Source: Mycobacterium sp. 1164985.4 (GTDB lineage: Bacteria; Actinomycetota; Actinomycetes; Mycobacteriales; Mycobacteriaceae). From it: DNA of 64,000 bases. How positions within the stretch are numbered: the first letter of the stretch is position 1; each line of letters opens with the position of its first letter. The notes below the pieces were generated by a model. The model was not told the origin of the DNA, made no database searches, and saw only the letters and a program-made list of their open reading frames with translations. Of the stretch, positions 1 to 8,450 are shown in pieces. A program made the position numbers and the translations under genes. The stretch spans positions 1 through 64,000 of the forward strand of contig NZ_LZMD01000053.1 of assembly GCF_001668575.1 (NCBI RefSeq), given 5' to 3'.

Positions 1-79
1 CGAAAAGGAATCAGTTACAGATCCCTTCCTGACACCTCCGGAGGCATTTGAGAAGGACTAACTCGAGCTATATCAGCTG

Positions 80-148
80 GCCGGCTCAGCCGGCTTCCGT
101 CGATTCGCCGGCTCAGCCGGCTTCCGTCGATTCGCCGGCTCAGCCGGC
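80..148. repeat. 27-bp tandem repeat with a palindromic core
   Basis: Two full 27-bp units plus a third partial unit. Each begins with the 15-bp near-palindrome GCCGGCTCAGCCGGC (80-94, 107-121, 134-148), separated by the 12-bp spacer ttccgtcgattc. The third core covers the stop codon of the minus-strand oxidoreductase gene (stop at 140-142), so the array starts exactly at that gene's 3' end. Each core can fold as a 7-bp stem. It could act as a 3' stabilising or terminator-like element or be a mycobacterial intergenic tandem repeat. Bases 1-79 to its left hold nothing I recognise. Confidence 0.85.
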
Positions 149-2359
149 GGGCGCGATGTCGACCGGGATCCCGTTGAGCACCGCGGTTCCCGACAGCGGG
201 TCGAGGTGGTTTCCGTCGTTGAGCTGGTTGACGTTCACGCCGGGCGCGCCGGCGGCCACGCGCTGGCCAGTGCCGTCGCGGTCGTGGCCCCAGCCGTGCG
301 GCAGCGACACCACGCCCCGTCGCATGTCCGGTGTGATCTCGATGGGCGCGAGCAGCTCGCCGCCGGGACCCTTGACGACCGCCGTGTCCGTCAGGCCGAG
401 CTCGGCCGCGTCGTCGGGGTGGATCCGCAGCGTGCACTGGTTCGACCCGCCCGAGAGCGCGGGCAGGTTGTGCATCCAGCTGTTGTTCGACCGCAGGTGC
501 CGTCGCCCGATGAGCACGAACCCGTCGGGGCGCGTCCCGAGCGCTTCGCGCAGGCGTGCGACATCGGCGGTCAACTGAGGCGGCGCGAGCTCGATCCGGC
601 CCGACGGCGTCCGCAGCACCTCGGCCAGGCGCGGCTGCAGCGGCCCGAGGTCGATGCCGTGTGGGGCGGCCTTGAGCTTGGCCAGCGTGAGGCCGTCGGG
701 CCTGGCGCCGAACGCATCGCCGTAGGCGCCGAGCCGCAGCATCATGTCGAGGCGCCGCTCATAACCCGGTCCCGGCGGCAGCAGCGCGGTCAGTTCGTCG
801 ACAGATCGCCCGGCGACCGGCGAGTCCGGGTCGGCGGTCTCCTTGGCCAGCGTCGCGGCGATCACCTGGTCGTCGACCAGCATCGGGTCGGCGTCGGGGC
901 CGAGGCCGTAGAGGATCAGCGCGATGCGCGAGAGGATCTCGGCCTCGTCCGGCCGGTCGGCCGTCGGGAGCGCGGGCGGTGAGTACCGCGCGTTGTTGCG
1001 CACCGCGAGCGCGTTGAGCGCGATGTCGAAGTGCGCGCTGCGCGACGGCGGAGGCGGCGGCAGGATCACGTCGGCATGCCGGGTGGTCTCGTTCAGATAC
1101 GGGTCGACGCTGCACATGAACGCGACGCTCTCGAGCGCCTTGTCGAGGCGTTCACCGTCGGGCGCCGAGAGCACCGGATTGCCCGCGATCGTGATAACGG
1201 CCTTGATCTGTCCGTCGCCGGGTGTGTCGATCTCCTCCGCGAACGCCGCGGCCGGAAACTCCGACAGCACTTCGGGATAGCCCGAAACGCGGCTGTACCA
1301 GCGGCCGGTGAGAAAGCCCCGGCCCGGCTTCGGCGGACGCGGTGCGGGGGCGATCGGCGAGAGCGGGAACATCGCGCCGCCCGAACGGTCCAGGTTGCCG
1401 GTGAGGACGTTGACCATGTCGACCAGCCAGCTGCCCAACGTGCCGAACTCCACGGTGGAGGTGCCGATGCGGCCGTACACGGCGGCCGACGGCGCCGCGG
1501 CCAGTTCGCGAGCGAGCGTGCGGATGTCGTCTGCGGGCACCCCGCAAAACGCGGCAACGATCTCCGGCGAGAAGTCGGCGGCGAGCGCGCGCACCTCGTC
1601 GACACCATCGACGTGCCCTTCGAGCTGCTTGAGGTCGGTGAGTTCCTCGTCGAACAGCACGTGGACGACCGCGAAGAGCAGCGCGGCGTCGGTGCCCGGC
1701 CGCGGGGCCAGATGCCGGTCGGCGAGCTCGGCGGTGCGGGTGCGGGCGGGGTCGATGACCACGAGCCGGCCGCCGCGCTTGCGCAGCGCGCGCAGCTTGC
1801 CGGGGAAGTCGGCCGCGGTCGCCAGGCTGCCGTTGGAGACAAGAGGATTGGCGCCGATGATCACGAGGTAATCGGTGCGGTCCAAATCGGGGACGGTGAA
1901 TGCGACCGGGCTGCCGAACATCAGGCCCAGCGACACGTGCTTGGGCATCTGATCCAGCGTGCTCGCCGAATACACCTGCCGGGTGCCGAGCGCCTTCACG
2001 ACCAGCGGCGTGTACAGCCCGCCCGCGACCGTGTGGGCGTTGGGATTTCCCAGGTAGACCCCGACGGACGCACCACCGTGCTCGGCGATGACACCGCCGA
2101 GGCCCTCGGCGACCGCGGCGAACGCCTCCTCCCAGCTCGCCTCGGTCAGCACGCCGTCGCGCCGCACCATCGGCCGGGCCAACCGGTCGGGGTCGTTGTC
2201 GAGTTCAGCGAAGCTGGCGCCCTTCGGGCAGATGAAGCCGTGGCTGAACACGTCGTCGCGGTCACCGCGGGCGCCGGTGACGCGGCCGTCGTCGATGGTC
2301 AGGACCAAGCCGCAGGTGGCCTCACACAGGGGACAGATGCGAAGGGCTGTTTCGCGCAT
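140..2359 (-). CDS. molybdopterin-dependent oxidoreductase (formate dehydrogenase/DMSO reductase family)
   Basis: A 739-residue protein of the bis-MGD oxidoreductase superfamily. Near the N terminus the motif CPLCEATC plus a later Cys in GFICPKGASF supplies four ligands for a [4Fe-4S] cluster. The body has the usual molybdopterin-binding signatures, for example DYLVIIGANPLVSNGS and AVITIAGNPVLSAP, and a C-terminal MGD-binding domain with LRSNNSWMHNLPALSGG. The substrate cannot be read from sequence. The open frame continues upstream into hpt; I start at the ATG at 2359, and an ATG at 2368 (adding MRG) is equally possible. There is no Tat signal, so a cytoplasmic enzyme is likely. The gene lies just downstream of hpt on the same strand, with a short gap. 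Confidence 0.85.
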   Translation of the reverse strand: MRETALRICPLCEATCGLVLTIDDGRVTGARGDRDDVFSHGFICPKGASFAELDNDPDRLARPMVRRDGVLTEASWEEAFAAVAEGLGGVIAEHGGASVGVYLGNPNAHTVAGGLYTPLVVKALGTRQVYSASTLDQMPKHVSLGLMFGSPVAFTVPDLDRTDYLVIIGANPLVSNGSLATAADFPGKLRALRKRGGRLVVIDPARTRTAELADRHLAPRPGTDAALLFAVVHVLFDEELTDLKQLEGHVDGVDEVRALAADFSPEIVAAFCGVPADDIRTLARELAAAPSAAVYGRIGTSTVEFGTLGSWLVDMVNVLTGNLDRSGGAMFPLSPIAPAPRPPKPGRGFLTGRWYSRVSGYPEVLSEFPAAAFAEEIDTPGDGQIKAVITIAGNPVLSAPDGERLDKALESVAFMCSVDPYLNETTRHADVILPPPPPSRSAHFDIALNALAVRNNARYSPPALPTADRPDEAEILSRIALILYGLGPDADPMLVDDQVIAATLAKETADPDSPVAGRSVDELTALLPPGPGYERRLDMMLRLGAYGDAFGARPDGLTLAKLKAAPHGIDLGPLQPRLAEVLRTPSGRIELAPPQLTADVARLREALGTRPDGFVLIGRRHLRSNNSWMHNLPALSGGSNQCTLRIHPDDAAELGLTDTAVVKGPGGELLAPIEITPDMRRGVVSLPHGWGHDRDGTGQRVAAGAPGVNVNQLNDGNHLDPLSGTAVLNGIPVDIAPAG

Positions 2360-2378
2360 GCCCCTCATCTTGCGCCGT

Positions 2379-2969
2379 TCAGTGCTGCTCGTACACCTTC
2401 GGATCCAGGGTGCCGATGTAGTCGAGGTCGCGGTAGCGCTCGGCGTAGTCCAGGCCGTACCCGACGACGAACTCGTTGGGGATGTCGAATCCGACGTGGG
2501 CGATGTCGACATCGGCGCGCACCGCGTCGGGTTTGCGCAGCAGCGCGCACACCCGCAGCGAGCGGGGATGGCGGGTCGCGAGGTTGCGCAGCAGCCACGA
2601 CAGAGTGAGCCCTGAGTCGACGATGTCTTCGACGATCAGCACGTCGCGGCCGTTGATGTCGCGGTCGAGGTCCTTGAGGATCCGCACGACGCCGGACGAC
2701 GACGTCGACGAACCGTACGAGCTGACCGCCATGAACTCCAGCTGTGTCGGCAGCGGAATCGCGCGGGCCAGGTCCGTGACGAAGAAGACCGCACCCTTGA
2801 GCACGGTCACCAGCAGGAGGTCTTGGCCATTGTCGGCCACGGCGTCGCGATACTCCTCCGCGATGCGGGCGCCGAGTTCGGCGATCTTGGCCTGGATCTC
2901 ATCGGATGACAGCAGCACCGACTTGATGTCGCCGGTGTACAGCTCGGCGGATGGCTCAGGCACGGGCAC
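2379..2969 (-). CDS. hpt: hypoxanthine-guanine phosphoribosyltransferase
   Basis: Salvages hypoxanthine and guanine to IMP and GMP using PRPP in the cytoplasm. At 196 residues it is close to the M. tuberculosis Hpt (Rv3624c) sequence along its length. The PRPP-binding loop [17 protein letters not shown] and the flexible-loop segment [15 protein letters not shown] are intact. The start is a GTG at 2969, overlapping the last 14 bases of tilS, which points to translational coupling. The tilS-hpt pairing is conserved in actinobacteria and many other bacteria. Confidence 0.97.
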   Translation of the reverse strand: MPVPEPSAELYTGDIKSVLLSSDEIQAKIAELGARIAEEYRDAVADNGQDLLLVTVLKGAVFFVTDLARAIPLPTQLEFMAVSSYGSSTSSSGVVRILKDLDRDINGRDVLIVEDIVDSGLTLSWLLRNLATRHPRSLRVCALLRKPDAVRADVDIAHVGFDIPNEFVVGYGLDYAERYRDLDYIGTLDPKVYEQH

Positions 2970-3942
2970 AGTTTTTCATGGTTCGAACCGGCTCGGTGTG
3001 CAGGGTCAACATGCCGTCCCGGCGGCCCGCGATCAGCCGGCGCTCCCGCAGGGGTGATCCGACCGCTACACCGCCCTGCCCCCGCCACGCCGTGACGAGG
3101 GCGTCGACGGCTCGGATGTGCTTGTCGGTCAGCCCGGCGGCACCGCCGTCGAGCAGCCAGCGACGGATCACCCGCAGCCGCAGTGCTTCTGGGAGCTGCG
3201 CCACCTCCGCACCGTCGAGCGCGTCGTCGCGGCGCATCCCGCTCAGCGCGCGCTCGGCCAGTTCGTCGAGGGTGTCGGTGTCGGCGCGCAGCGCACCTGC
3301 GGTGCGGGCCAGCGCCTCGGCGACCCCACCGCCGAGCACGTCCTCGAGCAGCGGCAGAACCTCTTCACGGAGTCGGACCCGGGTGAACCTGCGGTCGAAG
3401 TTGTGCGGGTCCTGCCACGGAGTCAGGCCGAGCTCGGCGCAGGCGGCGCGCGTCACCGCCCGCCGGACACCGAGCAGCGGCCGGCCCCACGGTGGGTCCC
3501 ACGGCCGCATGCCGGCGATCGACCGGGGCCCGGACCCGCGGCCCAGCCCCATCAGCACCGTCTCGGCCTGATCGTCCAGCGTGTGCCCCACCAGCACCGG
3601 CATGCCGTCCCGCGCCGCGTTCAGCGCGCGGTAGCGCGCGGTGCGCGCGGCGGCCTCGGGCCCGCCCCGCGTCCCGATATCAATGGTGATCGCCTGCGCC
3701 GCAACGCATCCCAGCGACAGTGCCTGATGTCGTGCGGTTTCCGCCACGGTGCCGGAGTCGGACTGCAGTCGGTGGTCGACGATGAGCGCGATGGTCGGTT
3801 TGATGCTTGCCGCAACCGCCGTCAGCGCCAGCGAGTCCGCGCCTCCCGACAGCGCAACGCACCAGCGGTCGCCGACGCCGAAGTCGCGGTCGAACGCCGC
3901 GACGGCCGCTCGGAGTGCGGCTACAGCACCCTGTCGATCCAT
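2956..3942 (-). CDS. tilS: tRNA(Ile) lysidine synthetase
   Basis: Converts the wobble cytidine of the CAU anticodon of tRNA-Ile to lysidine with ATP, changing its specificity from Met to Ile; an essential tRNA maturation step. The N-type ATP pyrophosphatase P-loop SGGADSLAL is present near residue 35, followed by the N-terminal catalytic domain and a reduced C-terminal domain, giving 328 residues as in other mycobacteria (Rv3625c). I choose the ATG at 3942 ([11 protein letters not shown]); an upstream ATG at 3996 would add 18 residues rich in Arg and Asn and overlap further into the protease gene. The chosen start overlaps that gene's 3' end by 22 bases. Confidence 0.93.
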   Translation of the reverse strand: MDRQGAVAALRAAVAAFDRDFGVGDRWCVALSGGADSLALTAVAASIKPTIALIVDHRLQSDSGTVAETARHQALSLGCVAAQAITIDIGTRGGPEAAARTARYRALNAARDGMPVLVGHTLDDQAETVLMGLGRGSGPRSIAGMRPWDPPWGRPLLGVRRAVTRAACAELGLTPWQDPHNFDRRFTRVRLREEVLPLLEDVLGGGVAEALARTAGALRADTDTLDELAERALSGMRRDDALDGAEVAQLPEALRLRVIRRWLLDGGAAGLTDKHIRAVDALVTAWRGQGGVAVGSPLRERRLIAGRRDGMLTLHTEPVRTMKNCARA

Positions 3943-4982
3943 CGTTGCGGCTCGTCGATTTCGGTTGGCAGGGGCAGTGTTTCGGCGTCCGTCCACACCG
4001 CGTTGAACCGGCTCATCCCGACGGTGGACACGACGTGGTCGACGAATGCCTTGCCGCGGGTGTACTGGCTGAGCTTGGCGTCAATGCCGAGAAGCATCCG
4101 CACCACGCGTTGCAGCGGCGACTGTTTGCGTTGGCGCCGCTCGTCGAACCGCTTGCGGATCGTCGCGACGGACGGCACCACAGCCGGGCCGACGGCGTCC
4201 ATCACGTGGTCCGCGTGACCTTCCAGCAGCGTGCCGAGCACCAGCAGTTGGTCGAGGGCCTCGCGCTGAGGTTCGGACTGCACAGCGCGTAACAGGCCGA
4301 TCATGCCGTTCGAGTTGGCATCGGCGACAACGCCGTTCGTCTCGTTCCGGCGGCCGCGCACGAACTCGGCGAGCCGGGACGCCATCTCGGTGATGTCGTC
4401 GGAGCCTTCTTCGGTGAGTACGCCGAGGGCACGCGACATGTGGTCGGCCAGCCAGGGGTTGGCACGGAACTGCACCCGGTGGGTGACCTCGTGCAAGCAG
4501 ACCCACAGCCGGAAGTCATAGGGCTGCACCCGCAACTGGCGCTCGACGGCGATCACGTTCGGGTAGACCAGCAGCAGTTCGCCTCCCCCGGGACCGAACG
4601 GATCGTACTGTCCGAGGATCCCCGAGGAGATGAAGGCGAGCACCGCCCCGGTCTGCGCACCCGTGATGCGGCCGCTGATGACGCCTCGCGGCTTCTCCGA
4701 CCCGCCGGTCATCACCCGCATCGACCGGGTGGCCGCGCGAATCCACTGCGGTCGGTCGACGATTCGCGCCTCGGGGATGTCACCACCCTCCGTCATCCCG
4801 GTGATCTCACGCACCGGAAGCTCCGCGGAACGCGAGGCCTCGGCCAACTGCTCGATCACCTGCCGGCGCGTGTAGTCGGTCGACGCCGGACCTGGCCGCG
4901 CCAGCCTCTCCCCCACGGTCGCCGCGAAGTTCCAATCGACGGCGCGCCCGACCGACAGCGAGGACTTGGCGGACGGGCTCAT
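3921..4982 (-). CDS. zinc-dependent metalloprotease, DUF2342 family
   Basis: A 353-residue member of the actinobacterial DUF2342 family (Rv3626c-like), sometimes labelled an F420-biosynthesis-associated protein by neighbourhood. A zincin motif HEVTH (in VCLHEVTHRVQF) gives two metal-ligand histidines and a catalytic Glu. There is no signal peptide or obvious membrane segment. The ATG at 4982 overlaps the dacB stop as ATGA, so I prefer it to the ATGs at 4991 and 4997. The substrate is unknown. It sits in a dacB-DUF2342-tilS-hpt run whose members overlap, so it is probably co-transcribed. Confidence 0.88.
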   Translation of the reverse strand: MSPSAKSSLSVGRAVDWNFAATVGERLARPGPASTDYTRRQVIEQLAEASRSAELPVREITGMTEGGDIPEARIVDRPQWIRAATRSMRVMTGGSEKPRGVISGRITGAQTGAVLAFISSGILGQYDPFGPGGGELLLVYPNVIAVERQLRVQPYDFRLWVCLHEVTHRVQFRANPWLADHMSRALGVLTEEGSDDITEMASRLAEFVRGRRNETNGVVADANSNGMIGLLRAVQSEPQREALDQLLVLGTLLEGHADHVMDAVGPAVVPSVATIRKRFDERRQRKQSPLQRVVRMLLGIDAKLSQYTRGKAFVDHVVSTVGMSRFNAVWTDAETLPLPTEIDEPQRWIDRVL

Positions 4983-6358
4983 GCGCTGCATCCGCACGTC
5001 CGCAGTGTGGCCGCCAGGTTGTCGAGCGCGATGCGTCCGGTCGGGCCGGCGTTGTTGGAGATCAGCGCGAAGGTGAGCACCCGGCCGCTGGAGTCGGTGA
5101 TGATGCCTGCCAGAGAGTTGGTGCCGGTCAGCGAGCCCGTCTTGGCGCGCAGGAAACCGGCGGCGGGTTTGACGATGTCGGTGTCCAGATAGCGGTTGGA
5201 CAGGGTTCCGCTGCCACCGGCGATGGGGAGCAGGTCGACCAGCGGCCGCAGCTTGGGGTGGTCGTCCCCGGCCGCGGCCTGCACCACCTCGTCGAGCGTC
5301 TCCGCGGTGAGGCGGTCGTCGACGGACAGCCCGCTGGAGTCGAACAGCCTCGCGCCGGTGGTGTCGACCCCGGCGTCGCCGAGGGCGTCCAGGACGGCGC
5401 GCACGGCGCCGTCGAAGCTCTGCGGGCGGTTGAGCGCCGCGGCGACCTCACGCCCGATCGCCTCGGCCATCACGTTGTCGGAGGCGTTCATCATGTCGCG
5501 CAGCCGCGACATCAGCGGCGGCGACTGGACGGAGCCGAGTTCCTCGCCGCCGTTCGCGCTACCCGGAGCCACGCTGACCTTCGCGGGGTCGATCTTCAGC
5601 GCCGCCGCCAGCGCGCGCCCGGCGTCGAGCGCCGGAGTGCGGGACCGGGCCGAGTCGACGCTCACGGGCTGAGTGCGGCCGCCGTCGAGCATGACCGACT
5701 CCATCGGCGCGATGTCGCCGCCGTCGATGTCGAGCGGGTCCCAGCCCGGCGCCATGGTGGGCCCGCTGTAGGTGCTGGTGTCGACCAGCACCGACGTCAC
5801 CTCGATGCCGCTGCCGGTGACCTGCTCGGCGAGATCGCTGATGCGCGCCGCATCTCGGTACCAGGTTTCCTCCCCGGCGGGCGCTGCCGACAGCGTCGGA
5901 TCGCCGCCACCCTTGAGCACCACGACACCGGGCCTGCTCCCGCTGTACACGCGCGTGGTGAGTCGGGCCTCGCGGTCCAGGGTCAGCAGCGCGGCGGCGG
6001 CGGTCAACGTCTTATTCGTCGACGCCGGCTGCATCGGCACGTCGGCGCGCTGCTCCCACACCGGGGCCGCGGTCATCGCGTCGGTGACGCGTCCTGCGAG
6101 GTCACCGAGGTTCGGGTCGGCCAGCGCGGGCGCCAGCTTGGCGGCCAACCGGTCCGGAAGCGGTTTGGGCGCCGCGTCGGCCACCGGGACGACGGCGGGA
6201 TTGGCGGTCGCGGCCGGAGGCGTCGGCTTACCCGCCGCGGCCTCGGTCGACCGACCCGTCGTGAGCACGGCGGCCACGGCCACGACCACGGCAACCAGCA
6301 GCAGTACCGCCACCGATACCGCCACGTGTGTGGATCGCCGCCACTGACTGGGCCGCAT
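4979..6358 (-). CDS. dacB: D-alanyl-D-alanine carboxypeptidase/endopeptidase (PBP4 type)
   Basis: Trims D-Ala from peptidoglycan stem peptides or cuts cross-links outside the membrane. At 459 residues it carries one N-terminal membrane segment (about residues 12-35) that can act as a signal anchor. The three penicillin-binding motifs are present: STNK (SxxK) in QPASTNKTL, SDN (SxN) in NASDNVMAE and KTG in RAKTGSLTG. The ATG at 6358 gives the N terminus MRPSQWRRSTHVAV, which resembles Rv3627c; an ATG at 6373 would add five residues. It is divergent from ppa across a short intergenic region and leads the minus-strand operon. Confidence 0.94.
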   Translation of the reverse strand: MRPSQWRRSTHVAVSVAVLLLVAVVVAVAAVLTTGRSTEAAAGKPTPPAATANPAVVPVADAAPKPLPDRLAAKLAPALADPNLGDLAGRVTDAMTAAPVWEQRADVPMQPASTNKTLTAAAALLTLDREARLTTRVYSGSRPGVVVLKGGGDPTLSAAPAGEETWYRDAARISDLAEQVTGSGIEVTSVLVDTSTYSGPTMAPGWDPLDIDGGDIAPMESVMLDGGRTQPVSVDSARSRTPALDAGRALAAALKIDPAKVSVAPGSANGGEELGSVQSPPLMSRLRDMMNASDNVMAEAIGREVAAALNRPQSFDGAVRAVLDALGDAGVDTTGARLFDSSGLSVDDRLTAETLDEVVQAAAGDDHPKLRPLVDLLPIAGGSGTLSNRYLDTDIVKPAAGFLRAKTGSLTGTNSLAGIITDSSGRVLTFALISNNAGPTGRIALDNLAATLRTCGCSA

Positions 6359-6471
6359 AACCCTCCTGCTCAACCTGGACCGCCCCCGTACAGCAGCGTA
6401 TCCCTCGATTAAGGTTGACCCGATTTGTCACCGGACGACCAGACCAGAGCACAGGGCAAGGAGCCGCTGCC

Positions 6472-6957
6472 GTGCAGTTCGACGTAGTCATCGAGATTCC
6501 CAAGGGTTCGCGCAACAAGTACGAGGTGGACCACGACTCCGGCCGGGTGAAGCTGGACCGCTACCTGTACACGTCGATGGCCTATCCGACCGATTACGGG
6601 TTCTTCGAGAACACCCTCGGCGAGGACGGCGATCCGCTCGACGCGCTGGTTCTGCTGCCCGAGTCGGTGTTCCCGGGCTGCATCGTCGAGGTTCGCCCGG
6701 TGGCGATGTTCAAGATGACCGACGAGGCCGGTGGCGACGACAAGGTGTTGTGCGTACCCGCCGACGACGGGCGCTGGGACCACATCCAGGATCTCGGCGA
6801 CGTGCCCGAGCACGAGCTCGAGGCGATCAAGCACTTCTTCGTGCACTACAAGGACCTCGAACCCGGTAAATACGTGAAGGCTGCCGACTGGGTGGGCCGC
6901 TCGGAGGCCGAGGCCGAGGTTCAGGCGTCGGTGGAGCGGTTCAAGAAGGAGCACTGA
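6472..6957 (+). CDS. ppa: inorganic pyrophosphatase
   Basis: Hydrolyses pyrophosphate to two phosphates in the cytoplasm, pulling biosynthetic reactions forward. It is 161 residues, the family I bacterial length, and the sequence follows Rv3628 closely. The signature [12 protein letters not shown] holds the metal-binding aspartates. The start is a GTG at 6472, eight bases after AAGGAG at 6458-6463. The open frame extends further upstream (to 6415), but that extension has no match to the family and would bury the ribosome binding site. Confidence 0.97.
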   Translation: MQFDVVIEIPKGSRNKYEVDHDSGRVKLDRYLYTSMAYPTDYGFFENTLGEDGDPLDALVLLPESVFPGCIVEVRPVAMFKMTDEAGGDDKVLCVPADDGRWDHIQDLGDVPEHELEAIKHFFVHYKDLEPGKYVKAADWVGRSEAEAEVQASVERFKKEH

Positions 6958-7046
6958 GCCCGATTGACGGGCGCGCTGATTTTTCCTCGCTGTAACACGA
7001 CGTAACCTGGACGTTCTCGTCGCGATCGATCATTGCTCTCGTGTTG

Positions 7047-7562
7047 ATGCATCAGGGGATCGGCCTCGAAGTGTTCAACGCGATGCCGATGCGCAGGGCG
7101 GTGCACGCGGTCTACGAATGCTGCTACAGCGTGCCGCTGGCCGCCGATCTGGCGCGCGGGCGCCCGTACGCCGACCACGACTCGTTGTTCCGTGAAGCCG
7201 ACGCGTTGTTGTTCAGCCTCGGCGAGGACTCGATCGACACGATCCTGCAGGCGTACCCGGACGTCGGGCGGCGGCCGGGCAGCGAGAAGTCGGCCGCCGA
7301 GCAGTGCGCGATCTGGTGCGACCAGCCCGAGCTCATGGAGCGGCTCGGCACCGCCTCGAAGCGTTACCTCGAACACTTCGGCTTCGGCTTCGTGATGTTC
7401 GTCAACGGCTACGACGCCGCACAGGTGCTGGCGACGATAACCGACCGAATTCACAACGACATCGAGACCGAACGCAAGATCGTGCGCAACGAACTGGCCC
7501 GCATCAACCGCACCCGGCTCGAACGCATGCTGGGACCCGAAGGCGGCTACGACAACTGGTGA
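7047..7562 (+). CDS. uraD: 2-oxo-4-hydroxy-4-carboxy-5-ureidoimidazoline decarboxylase
   Basis: The OHCU decarboxylase family performs the last step of urate degradation, forming S-allantoin. The 171-residue protein shows family blocks FREADALLFSL, EKSAAEQ, the ERLGTASKRYLEHFGFGFVMF stretch and a C-terminal IVRNELARINRTRLERML helix. The start is uncertain: ATG 7047 is used, with GTG 7041 two codons upstream and no clear ribosome binding site. No uricase or HIU hydrolase gene is in the window, so this copy is an orphan here and its physiological substrate is less certain than its fold. Confidence 0.82.
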   Translation: MHQGIGLEVFNAMPMRRAVHAVYECCYSVPLAADLARGRPYADHDSLFREADALLFSLGEDSIDTILQAYPDVGRRPGSEKSAAEQCAIWCDQPELMERLGTASKRYLEHFGFGFVMFVNGYDAAQVLATITDRIHNDIETERKIVRNELARINRTRLERMLGPEGGYDNW

Positions 7563-7578
7563 CGGACCGTCCGCCGAG

Positions 7579-8112
7579 TTACGCCGTCTGCCAGGTCTTG
7601 ATCGCCGCGGCCTGCTTCTGACCCAGTTCGGTGACCAAGTCGGCGGGCGCGGGATCGTTTGGGGGGCCTTCGAATTCGATCGTCGTCGCGGTGTTGCCCT
7701 CGGTAAAGGTCAGCACGGCCACGGACTCGGAGCCGTCGGGCGAGGTGCCGGTGACCATCGTGCCTCCGGTGCCCACATCGGCGGGTTGCGAATGCTGGTT
7801 GACGACGTCGGCGGCCGCACCGTCGAGCGCCGCCGTAGCGGCCGCGGGGTCGGCCAGCACCAGGATGGTGGTGGTGATCTGCCGTGTGCCACCCTCGCGG
7901 TGGGTGTACTCGGCCTTCACGCCCGGCTGACCGTCGGGGTTGATCGCGAGCGGAGCCGCGGTGTAGGCCAACGAGTCGGTGATCGAGTTCGGGTCGACCG
8001 GCAGCCTGCTGTAGTCAGCGGATTGTGCTGCGGCCGAACCGATTCCGAGTGCAGCGGCGCACGCTGTCGCCGCCATTGTGCAGGAGGCCTTGACCGCTGT
8101 CGACGTCAGCAT
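7579..8112 (-). CDS. secreted protein of unknown function
   Basis: A 177-residue protein with a probable Sec signal peptide: a hydrophobic Ala-rich segment ending in GIGSAAAQSAD, with likely cleavage near residue 29. The mature part (YSRLPVDPNSITD...) is a compact acidic domain with repeated Thr/Ala strands (TTTILVLADPAAATAAL, VAVLTFTEGNTATTIEFEG), typical of small exported mycobacterial proteins without a named family. The open frame runs far upstream, but the ATG at 8112 sits right before the signal peptide and overlaps the preceding small secreted gene by seven bases. The two are therefore probably translated together and exported together. Confidence 0.75.
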   Translation of the reverse strand: MLTSTAVKASCTMAATACAAALGIGSAAAQSADYSRLPVDPNSITDSLAYTAAPLAINPDGQPGVKAEYTHREGGTRQITTTILVLADPAAATAALDGAAADVVNQHSQPADVGTGGTMVTGTSPDGSESVAVLTFTEGNTATTIEFEGPPNDPAPADLVTELGQKQAAAIKTWQTA

Positions 8113-8342
8113 GGGTAGCACCCCCAGCCCCGCCAGCCGTCGCGCCAGAACCAGCCCGGGCCGCATCCCATGTTCCCCGTCGTGCCCTGGCAGTCGAACG
8201 CCTGGACCCTCGGCGCGGTGGGCACCGTCGGGACCGGCGCGATGGTGTCGGGGGCTACCGCCGCCGCACCCGCGGTCTGTGCCGTCACGAGCGGACCCAG
8301 GATCAGCGCGCCTAAAGCGACCGCCGTCGCGAACCTGCGCAT
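8106..8342 (-). CDS. small Cys/Trp-rich secreted peptide
   Basis: A 78-residue protein. Residues 1-25 form a classical signal peptide (MRRFATAVALGALILGPLVT then AQTAGA), followed by a Pro/Val-rich linker and a compact C terminus holding Cys51, Cys60, Cys75 and Cys78 amid Gly and Trp (GPGWFWRDGWRGWGCYPC). Four cysteines in 28 residues suggest two disulfides in the exported peptide. An AGGAGG ribosome binding site on the minus strand (8349-8354) lies seven bases before the ATG. I do not recognise a family. It overlaps the next secreted gene and follows a palindromic operator-like site. Confidence 0.72.
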   Translation of the reverse strand: MRRFATAVALGALILGPLVTAQTAGAAAVAPDTIAPVPTVPTAPRVQAFDCQGTTGNMGCGPGWFWRDGWRGWGCYPC

Positions 8343-8358
8343 CGCATACCTCCTGACT

Positions 8359-8376
8359 ATTGACGCTTACGTCAAT
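8359..8376. promoter_or_regulatory. palindromic operator-like site
   Basis: A perfect inverted repeat, ATTGACG-ctta-CGTCAAT, with 7-bp arms and a 4-base centre. It lies in the 108-bp gap between the divergent small secreted gene (start 8342, minus) and the serine hydrolase gene (start 8451, plus), a few bases upstream of the former's ribosome binding site. Arm length and spacing suit a TetR- or MarR-type dimer. The regulator is unknown and none is encoded next to it. Confidence 0.6.
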
Positions 8377-8450
8377 CACGGTACCGGCGCGGGCGCGCGA
8401 ATCGGTGCCGTTTTCTCCATAAATCCGCTGGGCAGCGGCATGATGAACCG

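Noticed and set aside
14-45. Short palindrome CCTCCGGAGG near the left edge as a terminator
   Set aside because: It is only 10 bp with no loop and no T tract, and too close to the window edge to judge.
1031-2608. 525-codon open frame antisense to the molybdopterin oxidoreductase
   Set aside because: Composition is the usual Arg/Ala shadow and the sense strand encodes a clear cofactor-binding enzyme.
6415-6471. Longer ppa start
   Set aside because: The extra residues have no family match and would place the AAGGAG ribosome binding site inside the gene.
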